64,000 nt of DNA, from NCBI RefSeq assembly GCF_029227915.1, contig NC_079881.1, forward strand, positions 4,898,001 through 4,962,000, written 5' to 3'. A program made the translations under genes and the position numbers. How positions within the stretch are numbered: position 1 is the first letter of the stretch; every line of letters begins with the position of its first letter. This DNA comes from Hydractinia symbiolongicarpus. Its lineage: Eukaryota; Cnidaria; Hydrozoa; Anthoathecata; Hydractiniidae. The notes beneath the pieces were generated by a model. It ran no database searches. It was not told the DNA's origin and saw nothing but the letters and a program-made list of their open reading frames with translations. Below, piece after piece: positions 12,526-24,054 of the stretch.

Positions 12526-12652
12526 TCTATATTATAATACCCTTATACGTCTGTTTGTCTGCCACACAAAATAGTAGCTTAGCTGTGTAAGTATTGATGC
12601 GGTATAAAAAGGACGGGCGAACCCGTGAATTTTTCCACGGGCTAACGACTAG
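12526..12652 (+). mobile_element. Non-autonomous Helitron, third of a tandem series
   Basis: It starts TCTATATTATAATACCC, followed by CGTCTGTTTGTCTG, and ends with the arm CCCGTG, a short loop, CCACGGG, then CTAACGACTAG, with T as the next base, as expected for insertion between A and T. At 127 bp it is the cleanest copy and serves as reference for those at 4723-4850 and 58883-58936. Confidence 0.75.
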
Positions 12653-12749
12653 TTACGCTAATTAGTACAACTTTTTTCATTTCATTTCTTGCTTTGTTTT
12701 TTTCCGTTCGCATGCGCACCGTCCTAGCTATCATCCATCTGTCTCGCAA

Positions 12750-12914
12750 AAAAATGCGCATTAATCTCTCGTAACGTCAGAAAAATGCACATTAATCTCT
12801 CGTAACGTCAGAAAAATGCACATTAATCTCTCGTAACGTCAGAAAAATGCGCATTAATCTCTCGTAACGTCAGAAAAATGCACATTAATCTCTCGTAACG
12901 TCAGAAAAATGCGC
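12750..12914. repeat. 31-bp minisatellite, five copies plus a partial one
   Basis: Five exact-length units start at 12750, 12781, 12812, 12843 and 12874, with a 10-bp partial copy at 12905. The unit is aaaaatgcRcattaatctct followed by cgtaacgtcag. The only visible variation is A or G at one position (ATGCAC or ATGCGC). Near-identity implies recent expansion. It lies inside the MITE-like element, downstream of the Helitrons. Confidence 0.95.
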
Positions 12915-13290
12915 ACCTGTTGTCTGCACCTTTAAACTTCTTTCGAAGTGTTTTAAAATATATGTCGAAATTTTTCTGAAATAAAAAAATTTAGTTTTCG
13001 AAATAAAGATTTCAAGTGTATATCGGCCTTTTTGCAGTTTTATTACGTAGACTGTAAACGTCGTCTGGGAATTTCCCGATAAAACAGGGGATATTTCCAA
13101 GACGTTTTAAGAAATTGTAGCGTTAGGAGGAACCACAAAGCTAAAATCTGGACTTAAAATTTCGCTAAAAATGAGGTAACACTAAAGAAAGCGGGAGTGT
13201 TACTGAGATTTTTGGGGGGATTAACACGTTGACAAAAAAACACATTGAGGAAAATGTCTGTATTTTCACAAAAACAATCAGCCTTAATTT

Positions 13291-13644
13291 CTACGCTTCA
13301 CCAAAATTGTGATGGAATTGGTGCAAATTTATATCTTTCTTGTAAAGGAAGACGTTACGGTCTGAAGGCGCCTGTTTTAAGTTGGGGTCATTGGCATTAA
13401 ACTGCACTGCAACATAGTTGTCAACTCTCCCTGCGTTCATCATTCTGTTTGCAGCAGCATTACTTCTACCGTCATAGTTGTTCGCAGCGATTAATTGCTT
13501 CGGGACAGACGGTGGGATGCTTGTAAAATACACTCCTTTGCCATATCTCATATCATTACTTCTGTCAGACATTTTGATACGACCACTTGATTGAATACCC
13601 TGTCTTCCGTCAGTATCAGTGTAATGATAAAGTGTTATCGACAT
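13291..13644 (-). CDS. HYD1-type ADP-ribosyltransferase-like protein, single domain, 117 aa
   Basis: The whole 117-residue product is one small domain resembling the Tox-ART-HYD1 family of ADP-ribosyltransferases, best known as toxin tips of bacterial polymorphic toxin systems. Visible family marks are YHYT near the start (His7), a glycine-rich turn GKGVYFT (Tyr39) and NVFLYKKDI near the end (Asp104), giving an H-Y-D order. There is no signal peptide or membrane segment. The chosen ATG starts MSITLYHY, where the domain begins; an in-frame ATG at 13713 would add 23 residues, but a good acceptor (tttttgtgcag) ends just 5 nt upstream of the chosen ATG, so the longer form probably lies in an intron or outron. 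The frame is uninterrupted, with no intron inside. Substrate and role are unknown; transfer from bacteria is possible but not shown by the sequence alone. Confidence 0.7.
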   Translation of the reverse strand: MSITLYHYTDTDGRQGIQSSGRIKMSDRSNDMRYGKGVYFTSIPPSVPKQLIAANNYDGRSNAAANRMMNAGRVDNYVAVQFNANDPNLKQAPSDRNVFLYKKDINLHQFHHNFGEA

Positions 13645-13660
13645 TTTACCTGCACAAAAA
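13645..13660 (-). promoter_or_regulatory. Splice acceptor (cis or trans) just upstream of the ART start codon
   Basis: On the minus strand tttttgtgcag is followed by GTAAA and then the ATG. No coding 5' exon is needed, so this is either the 3' end of a 5'-UTR intron or a spliced-leader acceptor of the kind known in hydrozoans. RNA data are required to tell them apart. Confidence 0.45.
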
Positions 13661-13713
13661 TACCTAATGTAGCTAACTATTAATCTTTTTTGAAACGAAC
13701 GTTTTAATAACAA

Positions 13714-14579
13714 AAAGCAACTTACGTTAAAAGTTTAAAACAGATGCTGGATTTACTTTCTGTTTTTAATCTTTCCAAATAAAATTTAGCAGCAGCTTCC
13801 ACCACAATGAAACAAGCTTGTGTACTGAATCGTTTATTGCTTCGGCTTTTTATTCTGCGAAATACAGTATGATTGGTCTGTTGGCATAATTCATATTAAC
13901 CGATTGGCTGATAAAAAAAACTTTACGTCTTATTGGTTGTTAAAACAATTGAGATTATTACGGGGAAAATGATTTTAAAAACTTTACAGAATTTTCTAAG
14001 ATTCTTGTATATACATTACATACATTCATATATTTCGTACATACATTTTTTTTCGTACATACATTCGTATATACATTCAAAGATTTGTAGCGTGAAACAT
14101 AACTTCATAATGTCAAAATTATGTACTTGAAAATTTTGAAAAATAAAATGAAACCTGCTAAATTTTTTTGTAAGAATTGTTACATGCAAATTAAAAAAGA
14201 GTAGATCGAAATTGTACAAAGAGGTAAAGCTATGAAAAAGAACATTTGTAAAAGATTTGAGGTAATATTAGCTCTTGCAACACATAAAAAACGGCCAAAA
14301 ATTATAAAATTTAAATTTATAATGTAACTGAGAGCAAAGAAAAATTTTTGAATCTGATTGATTAAAAAAAAATACTGAACTTGAATATATATAAAAACAT
14401 GCTGACAGGATAAAGATTGTTGACCTAAATTTTGCCAACAAAACAAGTATAGCTATATATAAACTTGCCAAATAAAACTTGATTACAAAGAATGCAAGCT
14501 ACTGATTCCTTATAAATATTAATATTGGGTAAAGCGAGTTCTTTTGTTATACAGGGAATCAATCACCTTATATTTCCAA
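13714..14579. other. Upstream of the ART gene, no gene seen
   Basis: Presumed 5' flank of the ADP-ribosyltransferase-like gene. A run of short tacattcatat/tcgtacatacat repeats lies at 14010-14080. Otherwise AT-rich with no recognisable coding sequence. Confidence 0.4.
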
Positions 14580-14785
14580 AGAGATTATGATATTTTATTT
14601 ATGTATGCTACAAATTTCCTGGAAATCTTAAATCGCTTTATGGTATCCAAAAGATTGTGTTATTTAATTTATACAAGACACAAATTTCCTAAAGATTTTA
14701 AATGACTTTATGATTTCAAGAAGATTATTCTGAATTGTTATATTTTCCTTATACAGAGCAATCATTTCGTGGAAATTTTTATGTC
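14580..14785. repeat. Degenerate tandem repeat of about 70 bp, three copies
   Basis: Three successive blocks share the order agatta(t/c), ttatatt or ttattt, tatac, caaatttcct or catttcgt, aaattttaaat, ctttatg. They are diverged, so the array is old. Confidence 0.45.
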
Positions 14786-14796
14786 TGTGTTATTTT

Positions 14797-15163
14797 ATTA
14801 AAGGAGAACTAACGAAAACCTACATATATGTTTTATAATGAAAACATTCTTACATATCACGAAAACAACATGACATGAAAAAATTTCATTTTTTTCATTT
14901 TTTGTGTCCAAATTTCTTCCCCCAAACAGTCGCCGCACCATTATCGAACAAAAGCCAACTTGGTTCGTACATATTTTGTTGATATGTGACGTCAAACAGG
15001 GTACATAGCTTAACAGAATTTGTAAGACAATGGATAAAGATTCTTCGTCTTGTCAGAGTGATTTAAATTAATCGCGAGGTTCTCAATTCTAGTAAAAAAA
15101 CATCCTCGTAAATAATTGCCAAGAATTTAACATACGAAAACAGGTAATGAAAAAAAACTTTAA
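14797..15163. repeat. Dispersed repeat family, left part of a copy split by a Harbinger insertion
   Basis: The sequence from ttattaaaggagaactaacg to the Harbinger left end at 15163 matches 54670-55105 over its length, with landmarks such as atcgaacaaaagccaacttg, gtgacgtca and gaaaacaggtaa. A third, inverted copy lies at 56870-57120. The homology resumes right of the insertion (gctttgctttcacaaaatca at 16736-16755). Its class is unknown; no clear termini or proteins are seen. Confidence 0.7.
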
Positions 15164-15439
15164 AGGCTGAAATACACTATCATTTTTCAATGATCATTTT
15201 CCAATGATACATTCCAATGAAATTAAAAATGACAAATGTTGGCGCAAATACACTATCATTAAAAACATGAAACTTGAGCATGTTTTCTTTGCAACATAGA
15301 CTCTGAGGAAGAAATAGCAGCTGCTGTTGTTGTGTATATGTTATCAAAAAAGAGAGCTAAACATAGGAAAAAAAGCAAAGAAATGTATGGGTGAAGCCGT
15401 ATAGGCGAAATGAACTTGCCATCTACAATACTCTCATGT
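15164..15439 (+). repeat. Left terminal inverted repeat of the Harbinger element
   Basis: Inverted copy of 16444-16719. Its inner third encodes SEEEIAAAVVVYMLSKKRA in one frame and then, one frame apart, NVWVKPYRRNELAIYNTL, both typical of Harbinger transposase N-termini. The break is shared by both arms. Confidence 0.9.
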
Positions 15440-15732
15440 ATGAACTGCGTGTAGAGGAAATTGCAGAGTATACGCGATTTTTAAGAATGCCGCCGAATAT
15501 TTTTGAGGAGCTCCGAAATCTCATAGAAGTTGACATTGAGAAAAAAACAACGCATTTGCGAGACCCAATTCCTGCTAAAGTCAAAGTAGCTGCAACTTTG
15601 AAGTTTTTCTCATGTGGGATAAATTACGCCGAATTACAGTATTTATTTCGCGTTAACAAAAGAACTTTGTCACAGTTCATCGCTGAAGTTTGCGAAGCTA
15701 TTTATACGCGATTAAAAGAAAAATACCTCAAG
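15366..15732 (+). pseudogene. N-terminal exon of a Harbinger transposase, remainder missing
   Basis: The exon reads NVWVKPYRRNEL, then EYTRFLRMPPNIFEELRNL, LRDPIPAKVKVAATLKF and YLFRVNKRTLSQFIAEVCEA, which is the standard N-terminal layout of PIF/Harbinger transposases ahead of the DDE core. It ends at a donor, AAG/gtaaat, at 15732; the downstream exons with the catalytic triad are absent. No in-frame ATG is present before a stop at 15364. Upstream residues readable from about 15299 are in another frame, so a frameshift separates the first 25 or so codons. The remnant cannot make active transposase. Confidence 0.75.
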
Positions 15733-15792
15733 GTAAATATATATTTCGCTCAGTAATTTATCAAACAAACGTACTAAACTAGCAGTCACACA

Positions 15793-16113
15793 TTAATACC
15801 CTGCACTTTGTGAGCCCTCACTTTCTGGGTTGAGATCTGACAAACTTTCTCGACTCTGATAAGTGTTTTGATATATGTTCACTGGGTGTCGGTACATATT
15901 CTGTAAAACAGGCGATAACGGCGGAGACACAAAGGGTGGGTATTTTTGTGTGGCATGTGTTGAAGAGTTCCTTGGGATCGGAGATTGAATGGGCGGTGTT
16001 CTGAAAGAGGGTACGGCGAGTAATCTCATCTGAACAACTACAGAAATGATGCGAAAGATATCAGGGATAAATTTTGTGCGTACTTTAACTCCACCGGTGC
16101 TGTTCCATTGCAA
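15793..16113 (-). pseudogene. C-terminal part of a second Harbinger-type protein (tentative)
   Basis: A 106-codon frame inside the Harbinger element runs opposite to the transposase exon. It is proline- and serine-rich in its second half and ends SEGSQSAGY. Harbinger elements usually encode a Myb/SANT- or MADF-like DNA-binding partner on the opposite strand, and position and orientation fit. The DNA-binding domain itself is not visible, having been lost where the right arm begins or being too diverged, so the assignment rests on context. Confidence 0.4.
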
Positions 16114-16443
16114 GAAAAATTTGTCCGAAATTTATACCCACCATCGAAGAAGTTGTTTTTCTTGGGACGATGGAGTCACGTAGGAATAGCAAGGACTAAA
16201 AGTATGGCCATTAAATTTCGTAAACATCATCTCGTCCTGCTCCACTTTTGTTGCTGTTGTTTACTTTCTTCAATTCTGCGCTGAAATAACTTCGTAGTGT
16301 ATTTATTTTACTCCTCACTAATTTCTCTAAAAAGAAAAACAGATCATAAAAATATGCATGTGAATTATCTTGTTCAAATCTTTGTTTTCAAAAATGTTTA
16401 CGCCTAAACATATATATCGCGTGCAACAAACACGTGTGCGAAA

Positions 16444-16719
16444 ACATGAGAGTATTGTAGATGGCAAGTTCATTTCGCCTATACGGCTTCACCCATACAT
16501 TTCTTTGCTCTTTTTCCTATGTTTAGCTCTCTTTTTTGATAACATATACACAACAACAGCAGCTGCTATTTCTTCTTCAGAGTCTATGTTGCAAAGAAAA
16601 CATGCTCAAGTTTCATGTTTTTAATGATAGTGTATTTGCGCCAACATTTGTCATTTTTAATGTCATTGGAATGTATCATTGGAAAATGATCATTGAAAAA
16701 TGATAGTGTATTTCAGCCT
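16444..16719 (-). repeat. Right terminal inverted repeat of the Harbinger element
   Basis: Inverted copy of 15164-15439, followed by the TAA target duplication. Mismatches with the left arm are few, for example gaagaag against gaggaag and aaagagc against aaaaagc. Confidence 0.9.
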
Positions 16720-16842
16720 TAAGACTGTTTTTTTTTGCTTTGCTTTCACAAAATCAATTCCAATCAATTCACTTTGCTGCATCGTGATTGAGCGAACTGT
16801 AGGTAGACCTACCCGATCACGTTTGTTTTTATTTAATTCAAG

Positions 16843-18225
16843 ATGGCGACGGCTGCTGCTGGTATATACGTAGCATCTGGACCCTTTCACAAAGATCCAG
16901 ACACAGTTACCACGGTAGAACGTTTTATGGTATAATTTAAACGGGCGAAAATGATGACCAGAAGAAGAAAGCTTTTTACCAATTTGGGGAGAAGATGATA
17001 TGATAACTTTGTTCGATCATAAAGGGAAGTTAGCAACAGGACCAGATTTTGACACATTTGTGAAACAAAAGTTTGGCATTAGAATCAGGTGCGACTCAGA
17101 CCGATAAAATTGATAAAGCAGCCAATATAGACCGCATCAACTGTATCATTCAGAAAGATAGGGATAGACGTGAAATAAAGTTGTGTGACGTTTGTGGATA
17201 TGTGTCAAGAAAAGCTCATAAAAGTAGAAAGTGCCCTGAAAAAGGAAAAAGTGTAATGTGTGCAAAAAAATGAACCAATTTCCAAACGCCAAAGTTTTTC
17301 CAGGTGGTGAAGTCCTGACAGTGGCAGATGATGAAGAGTCCGAAGAGGGTGAAGTTGCTGGTAGGATTTAGCATGTGTACCAAGTATTTCAATTAGCGCT
17401 CCAGATGAGAAGATAATAACCATTAAAATTAATGGATATGGAACCGCAATCCGAGTTTATTCAGGATCCAAAAGAATCCTGATACCAGAACAGGTATACC
17501 ATACTTTTCGACATACGACAAGACTGGTAAGGACCAAGGTTAAGCTAAGACCATATGGGATGACCACACATCTCGATGTCCTTGGAAAAACCAAAATTGG
17601 CATTGAAGCTATGTGTGGGCAGACACACAAGGCTTGGGCAAACATAGTACGAGGACACATAGTCGAGTCTTTGTTAGGTTCAGAGGATGCAAAAGCCTTA
17701 GGAATACTTAAGATCAATCCGAAAGGGTAAGTGATTTCACAAGTCCAGGAAGAAAACTCCACAAGTGTACAAGATATCATTATTTCACACCCTATGTTGT
17801 ATAAAGGGATTGGGAAATTTTAAAATGAAGAAATAGAATTCAAAATTGACTCAACCATCAAGCCAGTGATTCGGAGAGAAAGACCGGTACCAATAGCATA
17901 CAGAGAACGGTTAATGGCACATAAACAGGAGCTGAAAGATAATGATATCATCGAAGGACTACTGGATCCAGCAGAGAATTTGGATTGGGTCACCAATATA
18001 GCGGTACAACAATCCCATCCGTAAAGGACCTGTGCGAGTGGAACAGCACCGTTTGAAATTACAAGGGTACAATTTCAAAATAGTGTATCGAAAAGGAAGC
18101 ACTAACCCAACTGATTACAACGGTCGCCATCCTTTAAAAATATCATTAACCTCGGAGATAACGCAGGAGTCACTGGCCCTTACGACAGAAATAGACCTTT
18201 TTGTCAATGCAGTGATAAATTAAAA
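16843..18225 (+). pseudogene. Decayed Gypsy-type retroelement with gag, protease and RT fused to RNase H by deletion
   Basis: Pieces of a Ty3/Gypsy polyprotein occur in the expected order on the plus strand. A gag-like start begins at ATG 16843. A cysteine-containing segment, LCDVCGYVSRKAHKSRKCPE, lies at about 17180-17240. Then comes a protease-like region with RILIPEQVYHTF and MTTHLDVLGKTKIGIE (17465-17605). A reverse transcriptase N-terminal segment, RERPVPIAYRERL then NDIIEGLLDP (17878-17970), follows. It jumps directly to an RNase H C-terminal segment, HRLKLQGYNFKIVYRKGST (18046-18102), so most of RT is deleted near 18005. Several frameshifts and stops separate the blocks. Long terminal repeats are not evident. 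It is an old, dead copy. Confidence 0.7.
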
Positions 18226-18938
18226 TGTTGCCGATTAAATGACAGTGAATATGGTACAGAAAGCTACCAATCAATGCAATACCATGACAGAATTGAAGTA
18301 CTGTATAATGCACAAGCAAGAACTTCCTGCGCATAAAGAATTACAACTGTATAAGTATGTTTTTAGAGAACTTACAGCAAACGGTGATGAAAACACTTAT
18401 CGGATGTGGTAGCCACAGCCTACGTGGAACACCAAGGACACCACGTGTTTCGCTTCAGGCTAGGATGTAACCAAAACAATAGCTTTTTCAGGCGAATCTA
18501 GAAACCCTCCAAGGTGAACATCACCAAAATTTAATCCTTGCCAGCATTTTGAAAAAAAAATATTGTTCGATCATTTAAATCTAATTTTCAGACATTTAAA
18601 GGAAAAAATGCGGATATTGCTGACTTTGTGTCAATTTCTTAATTTCTTTAATTTATCTTTGTACCCTGTTATATAAACTTGTACATATTGGAAATTGTGA
18701 AACAATCTATTTATGATGCTGGTGGGTAATTATAATACGACTTGCCACTGCATATTCGAGAAATGTCATTGAAATTGGTTAAGCTTGAATATGGGGGAGG
18801 GGGATGGGTCAAGTGGTTTGATGACATAAGCTAATCAAAAAAATTAACAGCATATTTTATCATGAGTGTGAAAAATATCAACCATCTAAAGCGTAGAAGT
18901 AGAAAATAGGCAAAAAATTGATTACGTAATATATGAAC
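18226..18938. other. Gypsy 3' flank and intergenic sequence
   Basis: Possible further decayed pol sequence to about 18500 with stops in all frames, then AT-rich DNA. No gene seen. Confidence 0.35.
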
Positions 18939-19024
18939 GCTCCCTTATAAAGTCAGCGGCGGTGTGTGGTGGAAACTAACCCTCCCTAATAAAGTCAGCG
19001 GCGGTGTGTGGTGGAAACTAACCA
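18939..19024. repeat. 42-bp direct duplication
   Basis: Two near-perfect copies, 42 bp apart, of taaagtcagcggcggtgtgt followed by ggtggaaactaacc. They are GC-rich compared with the surroundings. Confidence 0.85.
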
Positions 19025-19742
19025 ATCATTACCTGCAAAATTGCTGAAAAAACGATACACTAATAATAACTAGATTACAGAATTGAAATTGTATTTCAGT
19101 GATACATATATACACATCGATATATCTAAAAAAATACTTGTCTCCGAAAATAAGATGTTGGAACACACGTTTACGACATCCACGTTGAAGTTCGTACTTT
19201 TATACCTTGATAATCAAAATAATTCTCGGGGAAAAGATTTTCTAGAATGAAACAATCACACATTAAAAAACGAAAAATAACAAATACAAGCGCAAAGAAA
19301 TTATTTTGCAAATTCATATTTGCGCAAGACACCATGTATAAACAAAAAGCAGTACACAGGGTAAAATGCCTAAAATAGGACCAAAAATTTAAAATTTAAA
19401 AATACCTACAATACCCTTTTACTTTTTTCCCCAACAAGTCTCATCTCGTCATTTTTAGTTAAAAAGAGTCGTTTTTAAAAAACTTGGCAATATTTTAACT
19501 TAATTTTAAAAGAATCTAAAACTAAAGTTTTGTTTTAATGGGATATCTTAGGAAATTTTAGGAGCGGATCTCTAATATATAGCGAGAAAAACATTTTTGA
19601 TCCCTTAATGTTCCCTTATACAGTGACAGAAGACTGAAATTGCAGTTTTTCAAACTGTAAAACATCCTTCTTCTAGTTTGAATGATTATAAATATAATAA
19701 CTAAATAAACAGAATTTTAGATCTCACCTAAAACAACATTGT
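19025..19742. other. 3' flank of the acyl carrier protein gene
   Basis: AT-rich sequence downstream of the minus-strand NDUFAB1 gene, presumably including its 3' untranslated region. No second gene seen. Confidence 0.4.
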
Positions 19743-22991
<3,249 letters not shown>

Positions 22992-23084
22992 TTTGGTCAG
23001 CACGCGAAAAGGTTTTTGCGCAATCGCCAACTGGCACTGATTTTGGAAATTCCTGTATACTTGACCCGCCTGAAAAAACGGCAT

Positions 23085-23411
23085 TTTGCTATTTTGCCGA
23101 ATTGAAAACGTTTTTACAAATAAGATATTGGTTGTTGTTTACAAGAATGGCAGAGGCAGCTGTGGTGTGGTGAGATTTGTTTTCAAAACGAATTGCAGAG
23201 ATTTATCGAGGTAGCTATCGCTATATATGCTTTTAATTTAAGTAATTTAGATTAATAAATATCAAGGAGTAGGGACAGATTCTCTGCGTTTGCAAGTTAA
23301 AAATTATCATTGTTGTACACACTGGTGTCGTGGTAGCATGGAAATTTAAAGCAAATAAAAGATCTCTAGCTACCGTAAAATTATACTTGCATCACGAAGC
23401 AAGGGCTCTAT
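23085..23411. promoter_or_regulatory. 5' flank and probable promoter region of NDUFAB1
   Basis: This interval lies upstream of the first exon of the minus-strand NDUFAB1 gene. I see no clear TATA box placement and no other gene, so only position supports the call. Confidence 0.3.
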
Positions 23412-24012
23412 CAGTCAGGGACAACTGCAAATTAGACTATTTCTCCTAAATAAGCTAGTAGCTAAATTAGGAGATTTTTAATAGCTTAACTTGGAGAGAA
23501 TAGTCTATTTAGGAGATGAAAAATTTTAATCGACGATATCTTTGCAATCTTTGTTGGTCGCGCTACTATTTTTCCTGTGATATTTGCTTAGGTCAAATTT
23601 CATAGAATTTGCATGGCGGATATAAAAGTTATACATGCAAACGTGCCAACCAACCAAACTCATTTCCAATCGACTAGAACAAGGTACGGGCGCGAGATTG
23701 TCCAAATAGCTTATTTTGTCTATAATCAAAATAGTCTATTTAAAAAAACGTTGTGCGCGTGCGGATTAGCGGCAAAACAAACTAAAAGAAAATCTTTAAA
23801 ACGCACCATAACATTTACAAAAAATAATACTTCTACATCCGAGGGAGGTTTGTTAGATCATTTTTAACCCTAAAGATCGGTGCGACCACGGACCAGAAGG
23901 CTGTAATAAGCAAATTTAATGTTGATAGTCTAGTTAGGAGATAAATTTCGCCTAATTTGTCTATCATAGCCTATTTAGGCGGAATAGTCTAATTTGCAGT
24001 TGTCCCTAACTG
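23412..24012. mobile_element. MITE with 30-bp inverted ends (CAGTYAGGGACAACTGC)
   Basis: The left end is CAGTCAGGGACAACTGCAAA followed by TTAGACTATT; the right end is its reverse complement with one difference. Subterminal blocks such as ttaggagat and cctatttagg are also inverted. The CAG start is hAT-like, but no 8-bp target duplication is visible. The 84-codon frame inside (23613-23867) has no family similarity. Confidence 0.7.
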
Positions 24013-24054
24013 TCGATCCTTTTTTATTATAACTTAAGTACAATAACACTAAAG

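Larger units (their letters stand above)
11995..13029. mobile_element. MITE-like element with AGGCCGA(G/T)ATACACTT termini
   Basis: The left end AGGCCGAGATACACTTGA and the right end, whose reverse complement reads AGGCCGATATACACTTGA, are inverted copies. Similarity continues about 20 bp inward (attttTATTTC, then aaaa). The end sequence resembles that of the Harbinger element at 15164-16719 (AGGCTGAAATACACTA), suggesting the same superfamily. It encodes no transposase. The interior contains a tandem Helitron cluster and a 31-bp minisatellite, so it has served as an insertion target. Flanking TAA and TTT do not match, so the target duplication is decayed. Confidence 0.5.
15164..16719. mobile_element. 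Fold-back PIF/Harbinger element with 276-bp terminal inverted repeats and TAA target duplication
   Basis: The two ends are inverted copies of each other over 276 bp (15164-15439 and 16444-16719) with only a handful of mismatches. The outermost bases are AGGCTGAAATACACTATCAT. TAA flanks the element on both sides (15161-15163 and 16720-16722), the target duplication expected for Harbinger. The left arm contains the start of a transposase exon, so the right arm carries the same coding start in opposite orientation. The high arm identity and intact TSD indicate a recent insertion. The interior holds the rest of transposase exon 1 and part of a second reading frame on the minus strand. No DDE catalytic domain is present, so the copy is non-autonomous. 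Confidence 0.9.

Noticed and set aside
17457..17780. 107-codon minus-strand frame
   Set aside because: It is the antisense of the Gypsy protease-like region on the plus strand.
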